A stretch of DNA of 33,447 nucleotides from Roseomonas genomospecies 6 (GTDB taxonomy: Bacteria; Pseudomonadota; Alphaproteobacteria; Azospirillales; Azospirillaceae): positions 1 to 33,447 of the forward strand of contig NZ_QOKW01000044.1 of NCBI RefSeq assembly GCF_008365375.1, in the 5' to 3' direction. A program made the translations under genes and the position numbers. Positions 14,932 through 22,435 of the stretch are shown piece after piece (the first letter of the stretch is position 1; each line of letters starts with the position of its first letter). The notes under the pieces are model-generated. The model was not told where the DNA came from and made no database searches. It saw nothing but the letters and a program-made list of their open reading frames with translations.

Positions 14932-15675
14932 ATGGACCAATCACGACGCAACTTCTTCCTGGGCGTCGGCGCCGCCACCGTCGGCGCCGCCACCGTCGGC
15001 GCGGCCACGCTGGCCCCGGCACCGGCCGAGGCCGCCGAGGCCCGCAAGGGCGGCGACGCGGCGCACCGTTGGGGCATGGTGGTGGACGTGCGCAAGTGCG
15101 TCGGCTGCCAGGCCTGTACGGTCGCCTGCATCATGGAGAACGACGTCCCGGAGAACAGCTTCCGCACCATCGTCTCCACCTACGAGGTGACGGAGCAGGG
15201 CAGGACCGGCTCCTACATGCTGCCGCGCCTGTGCAACCACTGCGAGGACGCGCCGTGCATCCCCGTCTGCCCGACCGGCGCCACCTTCCAGCGCCAGGAC
15301 GGGATCGTCGTGGTGGACAACACGGTGTGCGTGGGCTGCGCCTATTGCGTCCAGGCATGCCCGTACGACGCGCGCTTCATCAACCACGAGACCCAGACCG
15401 CCGACAAATGCACCTTCTGCGTCCACCGCGTGGACGCCGGGCTGCTCCCCGCCTGCGTGGAGACCTGCGTCGGCGGTGCGCGCATCTTCGGTGACCTGAA
15501 CGACCCGGACAGCACTGTTTCCAAGCTGATCCGCGAGGAAGACCCCAAGGTCCTGAAGCCCGAGCAGGGCACGCAGCCGCGCGTCTTCTACATCGGCCTC
15601 GATCCGAAATTCCAAGGCAAGGTGGACGGCACCCCGACCCTGTGGCGCCCGGCCCGCGAGAAGGAGCACGCGTGA
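14932..15675 (+). CDS. ttrB: Tetrathionate reductase subunit B, four-cluster iron-sulfur protein
   Basis: 247 residues. The N-terminus has a Tat signal (SRRNFFLGVG) whose hydrophobic part is a triple VGAAT repeat. The mature protein has four Cys groups for [4Fe-4S] clusters: CVGCQACTVAC, CNHCEDAPCIPVCP, CVGCAYCVQACPYDAR and CTFCVHRVDAGLLPACVETC, the standard layout of DmsB/TtrB electron-transfer subunits. It passes electrons from the quinol-oxidising TtrC to the TtrA active site in the periplasm. It lies first in ttrBCA, after a 176-bp gap holding the palindrome, and its stop overlaps the TtrC start (TGATG). Confidence 0.87.
   Translation: MDQSRRNFFLGVGAATVGAATVGAATLAPAPAEAAEARKGGDAAHRWGMVVDVRKCVGCQACTVACIMENDVPENSFRTIVSTYEVTEQGRTGSYMLPRLCNHCEDAPCIPVCPTGATFQRQDGIVVVDNTVCVGCAYCVQACPYDARFINHETQTADKCTFCVHRVDAGLLPACVETCVGGARIFGDLNDPDSTVSKLIREEDPKVLKPEQGTQPRVFYIGLDPKFQGKVDGTPTLWRPAREKEHA
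14965..15009 (+). repeat. Three 15-bp tandem repeats inside the ttrB signal peptide
   Basis: GTCGGCGCCGCCACC occurs three times in tandem, the third with two base changes, encoding VGAAT three times in the hydrophobic core of the Tat signal. The repeat is in frame, so copy-number change would lengthen or shorten the signal by 5 residues. Confidence 0.85.
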
Positions 15676-16808
15676 TGGACACGAACATCGTCGAGGTCAT
15701 CAACGTGACCCGCGAGGTCGCGTGGCTTCCCTGGGCCGTTCAATATTTCCTCCTGATCGGCCTATCGGTCGGCGGCGTGCTGCTCAGCCTGCCCGGCTAC
15801 GCCTTCGCGAGGGACGGGTGGCGCAAGCTGGGGCGCGTCGCCCTGCTGGTGGCGTTGACCTGCGGGCTGGCCGCGCCGGTGGCGCTGCTGTCCGACCTGC
15901 ACCAGCCCGGGCGCTTCTGGCACTTCTACGTCGTGTTCCGGCCGACCTCCTGGATGTGGTGGGGGTCGGTCTTCATCCCCTTCTACGTCGCGGGCCTGCT
16001 GGCCTACGCCTGGGCCTGCTTCCGCGAGGAATTCCAGGAACAGGGCCGGGTGGACAGCCGCTTGGCGGCGTTTTACCGGCTGGTCGCCCTGGGTGGCGGC
16101 CGCAACGACCGGTTGATCCGCATCACGGGCGTCGTGGTCCTCGTCGGAGCCGCCCTCGTGGCCCTCTACACGGGTGTCGAGGTCGCCGTGGTCAAGGCGC
16201 GCCCGCTGTGGCACACGCCGTTCCTGCCGGTGCAGTTCCTCATGACCGCCCTGGTCGGGGCCGCCGGTCTCGTGCTCGTCCTGAACCGCTTCGCCGCTGT
16301 CAGCGACCGTGCGGTGGAGGCTCAGGCGAACCGGCTGCTGGCCGGGTTCCTAGGCGCCGTGATGGTGATCGGCGGGCTGTGGCTGGCGCTCGGCCTGTTC
16401 GGGCTTGAGCGGACTCACGCCGAGGCCCTGGACAGCGTGGCGCATTCCGAGGCGTGGCGCGTCACGGCGGTCTGGGCCGTTCTGGCGACCGTCGTGCCCT
16501 TCGTCATCGCCGTTGCCAAGCCGATGGGGACCGGCCTGCTTACCGGCCTGATCGCCGTCCACAGCGCCTGGATGTTCCGCTGGACCGTGTTCATCGGCGG
16601 CCAGACCGTGCCGAAGACCGGCGCCGGGTTCTACGAGTACGCGCTTCCGGCCGGTCCGGACGGCCTGCTCGGCATCCTGGGCACCGCGGGCCTTTGCTTC
16701 TTCCTGCTGCTCGTCATCACCGCCTTCCTGCCGACCCCGCGCCGCCCGGCGCCCCGCCCGTTCAGCGCCGCTCATACCGCCGACCGCGCCGTGGCCGCCG
16801 CCGAATGA
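15675..16808 (+). CDS. ttrC: Tetrathionate reductase subunit C, NrfD/PsrC-type membrane protein
   Basis: 377 residues with eight to nine membrane helices, the NrfD/PsrC fold that oxidises menaquinol or ubiquinol and hands electrons to an iron-sulfur subunit. Recognisable elements are the first helix (LPWAVQYFLLIGLSVGGVLLSLPG), the DLHQPGRFWHFY loop, and PTSWMWWGSVFIPFY, typical of this family. The ATG at 15675 overlaps the ttrB stop (TGATG), giving tight coupling. The order B-C-A on one strand matches ttrBCA of enteric bacteria. The last 20 residues are Pro/Ala-rich and probably disordered. Confidence 0.85.
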   Translation: MDTNIVEVINVTREVAWLPWAVQYFLLIGLSVGGVLLSLPGYAFARDGWRKLGRVALLVALTCGLAAPVALLSDLHQPGRFWHFYVVFRPTSWMWWGSVFIPFYVAGLLAYAWACFREEFQEQGRVDSRLAAFYRLVALGGGRNDRLIRITGVVVLVGAALVALYTGVEVAVVKARPLWHTPFLPVQFLMTALVGAAGLVLVLNRFAAVSDRAVEAQANRLLAGFLGAVMVIGGLWLALGLFGLERTHAEALDSVAHSEAWRVTAVWAVLATVVPFVIAVAKPMGTGLLTGLIAVHSAWMFRWTVFIGGQTVPKTGAGFYEYALPAGPDGLLGILGTAGLCFFLLLVITAFLPTPRRPAPRPFSAAHTADRAVAAAE

Positions 16809-16837
16809 ACACGCAGGGGAGCAAAGGAGTCACCGCC

Positions 16838-19800
16838 ATGTCCATCACCCGTCGCCTCCTCCTGAAGACCACCGCCGCGGGCGGCGCGCTCGCCGCCTTC
16901 GTCGGCGGCTTCTCCGAAACCGGCCGCAAGCTGGTGAAGGGCGCCTGGGCCGGGGAGCGGCCCGACCACGCCATTTCCGGCAACGCGCCCAAGCCCGAGT
17001 TCCGCGTCGATCCGAAGAGCGGGGACATCGCCCGGACGCCCGGCCAGATCGTCGCCAACGTCGCCTGCCTCGGCTGCACGACGCTGTGCGGCGTCCGCGT
17101 CCGCGTGGACGTCGCGAAGAACAAGGTGCTGCGCGTCGCGGGCAATCCTTACAGCCCGTTGTCCACCGACCCCTTCCTGCCCTACGGCACGCCGATCAAG
17201 GAGAGCTTCAAGTCTCTGTCGCGGCTGGACGAGAAGGGACTCCAGGGCCGCTCGACCGCTTGCGGGCGCGGCAATGCGGCGCTGGAGATGCTGACCTCGC
17301 CGTTCCGCGTCACCACGCCGATGAAGCGCGTCGGGCCGCGCGGGTCCGGCCAGTGGGAGCCAATCGCCTTCGAAAGGTTGGTCGAGGAAATCGCGGAAGG
17401 CGGCGACCTGTTCGGCGAAGGGCACGTGGACGGCCTGCGGGCCCTGCGCGACCTGAAGGCGCCCATCGATCCGGCGGCGCCGGAACTGGGGCCCAAGGTC
17501 AACCAAGTGGCCCTGCTGTCCTCGGTGAACGATGGGCGCGAGCCGTTCGTGCGCCGCTTCTTCAATCAGGCGCTGGGCACCATCAACTTCGTCGGTCACG
17601 GCTCCTACTGCGGCGGCGCCTACCGCTCCGGCTCCGGCGCGGTGTTCGGCGACGCCAAGAAGATGCCGCACGCCAAGCCGGACCTCCAGAACGCCGAGTT
17701 CGTGTTGTTCATCGGCACCGCCCCGTCGAACGCGGGCAACCCGTTCAAACGGCAGGCCATGCTGCTCGCCAAGGGGCGCACCGACGGCGTGCTGAACTAC
17801 GTGGTCGTCGATCCGGTTCTGACCAACGCCGACAACCGCGCGGTAGCCGAGCGGTCCAACTGGGTCCCGATCCGTCCGGGCACCGATGGCGCCCTGGTCA
17901 TGGGCATGATGCGCTGGATGTTCGAGAACGGGCGCATCGACGCCAATTATCTGTCCCAGCCCAACGGCAAGGCCGCCGAAGCGGCGGGCGAAGCGGGCTG
18001 GTGCAACGCCACCCACCTCGTCATCGTGCAGAAGGGCCACCCGCGCGAGAGCCGTATGCTGCGCGCCTCCGACATGGGCTGGGTGACGCTGGACGAGAAG
18101 GACCGCTACGGTGACAAGGACGCCTTCATCGTCCTCGATCCCACCGGGACGCCGGTCGCCCATGACGCCCTGATGGGACCGGCGACGCTGTTCCTCGACG
18201 GGGCCGTGACGACGCCGTCGGGCGACGTGGCCGTGAAGACCAGCCTAACCCTGCTGCGCGACGAGGCCATGAAGATGGACCTTCGCGGCTACGCTGAGAT
18301 CTGCGGCATCCCGGCCGACGTCATCGCCGGTCTGGCGCGCGAGTTCACCAGCCACGGCAAGAAGGCCGCCGCCAACGCCCACGGCGGCATGATGGCGGGC
18401 AACGGCTTCTACAACGCCTTCGGCGTGGTGACGCTGAACACGCTGATCGGCAACCTGAACTGGAAGGGCGGCACCATCTTCGGCGGCGGACGCTTCCCCG
18501 ACGAGCAGGACGGCCCGCGCTACAAGCTGGCGACCTTCCCCGGACAGGTGAAACCCTCCGGCATCGCGATCAGCCGCCCCGTGCCCTACGAGAAATCCAG
18601 CGAGTTCAAGACGAAGAAGGAGGCGGGCAAGCCCTACCCGGCCAAGGCGCCCTGGTACCCCAACGCGCCGCAGTTGACGACCGAGTATCTGACCAGCGGC
18701 GTCGTGGACGGCTATCCCTACCCGTTGAAGGCGCTGTTCCTGTGGAACAGCAACCCGGTCTACGGCATCCCCGGCGTGCGCGCCGCGGTCGAGGCGAAGC
18801 TGCGGGACCCGAAGGCGCTGCCGCTGATCGTCGCCATCGACCCCTTCATCAACGAATCCTCGGCCTTCGCCGACTACATCGTTCCTGACACGGTGCTGTA
18901 CGAGACCTGGGGCTGGGCCGCGCCCTGGGCGGGCGTGCCGACCAAGACCTCGACCGCCCGCTGGCCGGTGGTGGATTCCCGCACCGCCGCGCTGGCGGAC
19001 GGCCAGCACGTTCAGATGGAGACCTTCCTGATCGCCACGGCCAAGCGCCTGAGCCTACCGGGCTTCGGAGCCGACGCCATCGAGGACATGGAGGGCAACC
19101 GGCATCCCCTGGAGCGGCCGGAGGATTGGTACCTGCGCGGCGGCGCCAACGTCGCCTGGCTCGGCAAGCAGCCGGTGCCCGACGCCTCCGACGAGGACAT
19201 CGCCTGGTCCGGCGTGGAGCGCGTGCTGCCCGCGCTGAAGGCGACGCTGAAGGAGGAGGAGTGGCGCAAGGTCGCCTTCATCCTCGCCCGTGGTGGCCGC
19301 TACCAGAACCAAGCCGAGGGTTTCGAGGGCGACAAGGCGACCCACCGCTTCAAAGGCGGGCTGCTGGTCTACAACGAGGCGGTCGGCGCCGCGAAGAGCA
19401 GCGTCACCGGCAAGCGGTGGACCGGCACGGCGACCTGGATGCCCCCGGTGTTCGCCGACGGCACCCCGGTCCGACAGGTCCACACGCCGGAGGACTGGCC
19501 GTTCCAATTGGTGAGTTCGAAGTCGGTGCTGGTCAGCGCCTACACCATCGCCGCCAGCCGCCTGCGCCATCTGCACCCGGAGAACCCGGTCGGCATCAAC
19601 GTGGAGGACGCCCGGCGTCTCGGCATCGAGACCGGCGACCGCATCCGCATCGCCACGCCGGGCGGGAGCGAACCGGCGACGGCCATCGTCCGGCACGGCG
19701 TCATGCCGGGCGTGCTCGCGGTGGAGCATGGCTTTGGCCACAGGGAGTACGGCGCCCGCCCGCACGTCGTCGGCGGCCGAAGCCAGCCGGACGTGCCGGA

Positions 19801-19942
19801 GATCGGTGCGGGCATCAACCTCAACGACCTCGGCCTCGCCGATCCCACTCGCAAGGGCGCATCGGTCTGGGTCGATCCGATCGCGGGCACCTCGGTGCGC
19901 CAGGGCATTCCCGCCAAGCTGGAGCGCGTCGTGGCGGCATGA
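16838..19942 (+). CDS. ttrA: Tetrathionate reductase subunit A, molybdopterin catalytic subunit
   Basis: 1034 residues, the size of TtrA. The start is the ATG at 16838 behind AAAGGAG; the frame is open far upstream within ttrC but that part is not protein-like. A Tat signal (TRRLLLKTTAAGGALAAFVGG) is followed by the [4Fe-4S] ligands C77, C80, C84 (CLGCTTLC) and C142. C258 in GHGSYCGGAYRSGSG is the likely molybdenum ligand. Later blocks include NANGG-type cofactor-binding loops (NAHGGMMAGNGFYNAFGVV), WNSNPVYG and a C-terminal molybdopterin dinucleotide-binding domain (RLGIETGDRIRIATPGG). It reduces tetrathionate to two thiosulfates in the periplasm. A perfect hairpin follows the stop. Confidence 0.85.
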   Translation: MSITRRLLLKTTAAGGALAAFVGGFSETGRKLVKGAWAGERPDHAISGNAPKPEFRVDPKSGDIARTPGQIVANVACLGCTTLCGVRVRVDVAKNKVLRVAGNPYSPLSTDPFLPYGTPIKESFKSLSRLDEKGLQGRSTACGRGNAALEMLTSPFRVTTPMKRVGPRGSGQWEPIAFERLVEEIAEGGDLFGEGHVDGLRALRDLKAPIDPAAPELGPKVNQVALLSSVNDGREPFVRRFFNQALGTINFVGHGSYCGGAYRSGSGAVFGDAKKMPHAKPDLQNAEFVLFIGTAPSNAGNPFKRQAMLLAKGRTDGVLNYVVVDPVLTNADNRAVAERSNWVPIRPGTDGALVMGMMRWMFENGRIDANYLSQPNGKAAEAAGEAGWCNATHLVIVQKGHPRESRMLRASDMGWVTLDEKDRYGDKDAFIVLDPTGTPVAHDALMGPATLFLDGAVTTPSGDVAVKTSLTLLRDEAMKMDLRGYAEICGIPADVIAGLAREFTSHGKKAAANAHGGMMAGNGFYNAFGVVTLNTLIGNLNWKGGTIFGGGRFPDEQDGPRYKLATFPGQVKPSGIAISRPVPYEKSSEFKTKKEAGKPYPAKAPWYPNAPQLTTEYLTSGVVDGYPYPLKALFLWNSNPVYGIPGVRAAVEAKLRDPKALPLIVAIDPFINESSAFADYIVPDTVLYETWGWAAPWAGVPTKTSTARWPVVDSRTAALADGQHVQMETFLIATAKRLSLPGFGADAIEDMEGNRHPLERPEDWYLRGGANVAWLGKQPVPDASDEDIAWSGVERVLPALKATLKEEEWRKVAFILARGGRYQNQAEGFEGDKATHRFKGGLLVYNEAVGAAKSSVTGKRWTGTATWMPPVFADGTPVRQVHTPEDWPFQLVSSKSVLVSAYTIAASRLRHLHPENPVGINVEDARRLGIETGDRIRIATPGGSEPATAIVRHGVMPGVLAVEHGFGHREYGARPHVVGGRSQPDVPEIGAGINLNDLGLADPTRKGASVWVDPIAGTSVRQGIPAKLERVVAA

Positions 19943-19950
19943 GCCCACTC

Positions 19951-19982
19951 CGGTCGGAGCGGGCGGCCACCCGCTCCGACCG
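19951..19982 (+). terminator. Perfect 13-bp hairpin between ttrA and the cupredoxin gene
   Basis: CGGTCGGAGCGGG (19951-19963) and CCCGCTCCGACCG (19970-19982) are perfectly complementary around a 6-nt loop, starting 8 bp after the ttrA stop. There is no T-run, so it may be a terminator, an attenuator or a stabiliser at the 3' end of the ttr message. The cupredoxin RBS lies just after it. Confidence 0.6.
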
Positions 19983-20000
19983 ACCACACTGGAGAATCCG

Positions 20001-20441
20001 ATGACCTCTTTGTCAGGTTTCCTGCGCGCCGCGACGGTCGGGGCCATGCTGGCGGCGACGCCCGCGCTGGCCGCCGAGATCGCAGTCGATCTCTCCCCGA
20101 ACGGCCCGGCCCATCGGGCTTCGCAGGATGTCGTGGAGATCGCTCCCGGCGATACCATCCGGTTCGTCGGGGCAGGCGGCCACCGGGTGGAGTCCATCCG
20201 CGGCATGCAGCCCCCGGGCGGCGTCGAGTTCAAGGGGCGGGCCGGGCAGGACCTCGTGGTTACGTTCGACAAGCCCGGCCTTTACGGCTTCCGCTGCAAG
20301 GAGCACTACACGCAAGGCGAGGTCGGCCTCATCGTGGTCGGCGACCCGCGAAACATCGTCTCGGCCGCCGCGGTCCGGCACCCCGTCGAGGCCCAGAAGG
20401 TCTTCGAGACGCTCTTTCGGAGGTTGCAGGCCGAAGGATGA
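20001..20441 (+). CDS. Pseudoazurin-like cupredoxin with altered axial ligand
   Basis: 146 residues: a signal peptide (AATVGAMLAATPALA-AE) and a type-1 copper domain close to pseudoazurin, with GGHRVESIRGM (H61), FDKPGLYGFRCKEH (C99, H102) and GLIVVGD, then a C-terminal helical tail as in pseudoazurins. In pseudoazurin the loop reads C-x2-H-x4-M, ending in the axial Met; here it is CKEHYTQGE, with Glu107 in that place and Gln105 where a second Met is usual. Pseudoazurins shuttle electrons to periplasmic reductases and cytochromes. It stands alone between two strong hairpins, between ttrA and tsdA, so a link to tetrathionate/thiosulfate electron flow is plausible but unproven. The RBS is GGAGAA. 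Confidence 0.8.
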   Translation: MTSLSGFLRAATVGAMLAATPALAAEIAVDLSPNGPAHRASQDVVEIAPGDTIRFVGAGGHRVESIRGMQPPGGVEFKGRAGQDLVVTFDKPGLYGFRCKEHYTQGEVGLIVVGDPRNIVSAAAVRHPVEAQKVFETLFRRLQAEG

Positions 20442-20504
20442 CGGGAAGGCGCGCTTCACCGCCTGGAGAAAACGCCCTTCCAAGTCTCCAAACAGACCGG
20501 TTCA

Positions 20505-20539
20505 GGAGCAGGGCGGGCACGCGGTGCCCGCCCTGCTCC
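20505..20539 (+). terminator. Perfect 16-bp hairpin after the cupredoxin gene
   Basis: GGAGCAGGGCGGGCAC (20505-20520) and GTGCCCGCCCTGCTCC (20524-20539) pair perfectly around GCG. It lies 63 bp after the stop and before an AT-rich stretch, so it probably ends the cupredoxin transcript. There is no T-run. Confidence 0.65.
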
Positions 20540-20569
20540 GGCGTCTCCAGCAGACGGCAGCGCATGGAG

Positions 20570-20640
20570 ACTGATAGCAAATTAGCATTTAATCATAAAA
20601 TGGAGTGGGTGTATGTAGCTGTCAACGAATAGCGATGCAG
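20570..20640 (+). promoter_or_regulatory. AT-rich stretch upstream of tsdA, probable promoter area
   Basis: Bases 20577-20601 (AAATTAGCATTTAATCATAAAAT and neighbours) are strikingly AT-rich for this window. They lie between the hairpin at 20505-20539 and the tsdA ATG at 20705. TAAAAT at 20596-20601 could be a -10 but has no good -35 partner. I see no FNR-type TTGAT-N4-ATCAA box. Confidence 0.4.
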
Positions 20641-20704
20641 CCAAACGCCGCACGATGCCCAACGAAAAGACAAAAGAGACTCACAGGAAGGGAAGAGACA
20701 CCCC

Positions 20705-21694
20705 ATGAAGACCATCAACACGCTGGCCTGCGCGCTCGCGGCCCTGGCCGTCGGCACGATCACCCTCGCCGTGTCGCACGCGGCGGACCCGCAAAAGATT
20801 GACCTGACCCAATGGACGCCGCCGGACATTGCGACGGTGAAGGACGACGACCTCGGCAAGCTCGTCAAGTACGGCCACGCGCTGACGACCGAGACCCACA
20901 AGCATCTCGGCCCGGAGGCTGCCGACCCGGCCAAGCGGTACGCCGGGAACAACCTGGCCTGCCAAAGCTGCCACCTGAACGCCGGAACGCAGCCCTACTC
21001 GATGCCGTGGACCGGCGTGCATGCGGTCTTCCCGCAGTACCGCGCCCGCGAGGACGCGATCAGCACCATCGAGGAGCGCGTCAACGGCTGCATGGAGCGC
21101 AGCATGAACGGCAAGGCGCTGCCGCTGGAGAGCACCGAGATGAAGGCGTTCGTCGCCTACATGAAGTGGCTGTCCACCGGCATCCCGGTCGGCGCGAAGA
21201 TCGAAGGGGCGGGCACTCGGCCGATCAAGGAACCGGCCCGCGCCGCCAACCCGGAACGCGGCAAGCAGGTCTACGCCGAGGTCTGCGCCGCCTGCCACGG
21301 CGAGGACGGCCAGGGCGTGCGCAAGGGGCAGGTCGGCGACGGCGAGGGCTATCAGTTCCCGCCGCTGTGGGGGGCGGACAGCTACAACGACGGCGCGGGG
21401 ATGTACCGCCAACTGACCGCGTCGGCTTTCGTCCACAATAATATGCCGCTGGGCACGACCCACGAGGCGCCGGTCGTGTCGGACGAGGACGCCTACGACG
21501 TCATCGCCTTCGTGAACAGCCAGCCGCGTCCCCACAAGGCCAACCTCGACAAGGACTTCCCGAACCGCCTGCGCAAGGCGGTCGACATGCCGTTCCCGCC
21601 GTTCGCGGACGGCTTCCCGGCCGAGCAGCACAAATACGGCCCCTACGATCCGATCCGCGCCAAGCTGAAGGAGTTGCCGCAGGCGACGCAGTAA
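20705..21694 (+). CDS. tsdA: Diheme thiosulfate dehydrogenase TsdA (tetrathionate-forming)
   Basis: 329 residues with a signal peptide ending SHAADP. There are two c-type heme sites, CQSCH (C86, C89, H90) and CAACH (C194, C197, H198). The TsdA hallmark RVNGCMERSMNG supplies C129, the unusual axial Cys of the first heme at the active site. The second heme's axial Met is M247 in NNMPLG. TsdA joins two thiosulfates into tetrathionate and in some bacteria also runs in reverse. The residue before Met247 is Asn rather than the Lys of the Allochromatium enzyme. GGAAGGGAAGAG upstream provides the RBS. It sits alone after the ttr genes and before a convergent terminator. Confidence 0.87.
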   Translation: MKTINTLACALAALAVGTITLAVSHAADPQKIDLTQWTPPDIATVKDDDLGKLVKYGHALTTETHKHLGPEAADPAKRYAGNNLACQSCHLNAGTQPYSMPWTGVHAVFPQYRAREDAISTIEERVNGCMERSMNGKALPLESTEMKAFVAYMKWLSTGIPVGAKIEGAGTRPIKEPARAANPERGKQVYAEVCAACHGEDGQGVRKGQVGDGEGYQFPPLWGADSYNDGAGMYRQLTASAFVHNNMPLGTTHEAPVVSDEDAYDVIAFVNSQPRPHKANLDKDFPNRLRKAVDMPFPPFADGFPAEQHKYGPYDPIRAKLKELPQATQ

Positions 21695-21712
21695 ACGGTC
21701 AGGCGACCCCTC

Positions 21713-21741
21713 GGCGGAGGAGCCTGCGGGGCTTCTCCGCC
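21713..21741. terminator. Hairpin in the convergent gap after tsdA
   Basis: GGCGGAGGAGCC (21713-21724) pairs with GGCTTCTCCGCC (21730-21741) over 12 positions, one a G-U wobble, with loop TGCGG. It lies 18 bp after the tsdA stop and just before the stop of the opposing cytochrome gene, so it may serve both strands. Confidence 0.6.
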
Positions 21742-21748
21742 ACTCCTG

Positions 21749-22246
21749 TCAGCCACCAGAGTGAACCTCGCGTTCGACGCGCGTCAGCAGGTCGGTGAAG
21801 AAGGTCACGTCCTCCGGCGTCAGGCCCAGCTTGGCGTGGCGGGGCAGGAACTCGGCCACGGGACGGCCGCTCTCCAGCCCGTGCAGCACGCCGTCGCGGA
21901 CCACCAGCGATTCCCGGGCCAGATCGGCGGCGGACTCGTGGCAGCGGCCGCACCGTTCCTTGAAGCGCGGTCCCGTGCTGGCTTGGGCAAGCAGCATCTC
22001 GTACATCGGCCGCACGAGGTTCTGCGGCAGGTGATGGTTTTGCAGGAAGACGATCAGGTCGTCCGTATGATGGCGGCCCTGGAGCTTGCCGTCCTTCACG
22101 GTGAGGAACCGTTGGGCGAAGGCCCCGGCGTGGGAATGGCAGTCCCCGCAGGTCTGGTCCCAAAACTGGTGCAGGTCGGTCGCCTTGCCCGGCGATGTCG
22201 CAAGGAGCAACGGAACCAGGAACGGCAGCGCAAAGACGGTTCTCAT
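21749..22246 (-). CDS. Periplasmic diheme c-type cytochrome with internal duplication
   Basis: 165 residues from the ATG at 22246, which opens a signal peptide (MRTVFALPFLVPLLLATSPGKA). Two heme-binding sites, CGDCH (C33) and CGRCH (C99), are exactly 66 residues apart. The following segments match each other (LTVKDGKLQGR...FLQNHH against LVVRDGVLHGL...FLPRHA), so the protein is two copies of one about 66-residue monoheme unit. I do not recognise a named family. It converges on tsdA, and its product could be a periplasmic electron carrier for nearby sulfur or copper enzymes. A minus-strand promoter is not evident in the gap upstream. Confidence 0.75.
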   Translation of the reverse strand: MRTVFALPFLVPLLLATSPGKATDLHQFWDQTCGDCHSHAGAFAQRFLTVKDGKLQGRHHTDDLIVFLQNHHLPQNLVRPMYEMLLAQASTGPRFKERCGRCHESAADLARESLVVRDGVLHGLESGRPVAEFLPRHAKLGLTPEDVTFFTDLLTRVEREVHSGG

Positions 22247-22435
22247 GCCGTGTCTCTTCGAGAAGCAAGGAATCAACCGACCGCGGGCAGCATGGCACAT
22301 TTCCTCATCGGATAGTACCCCCCTCCATACGTAGAACACGGCGGCCCGCGCCAGATACAGCCGTCTTTCACCGCACGACGGCGGTGGCCAACGGGTGGCT
22401 CCTGGACACCGCGCCACTCTCCCTGCGCAGGGCGA

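Noticed and set aside
16454..16837. Upstream extension of the ttrA frame
   Set aside because: It overlaps the C-terminus of ttrC, has no protein-like pattern, and the ATG at 16838 has a strong RBS and opens a Tat signal.
20595..20625. Minus-strand TTGACA at 20625-20620 with an AT-rich -10 area
   Set aside because: No gene or transcript target lies downstream on that strand except the antisense of the cupredoxin, and spacing to a good -10 is imperfect.
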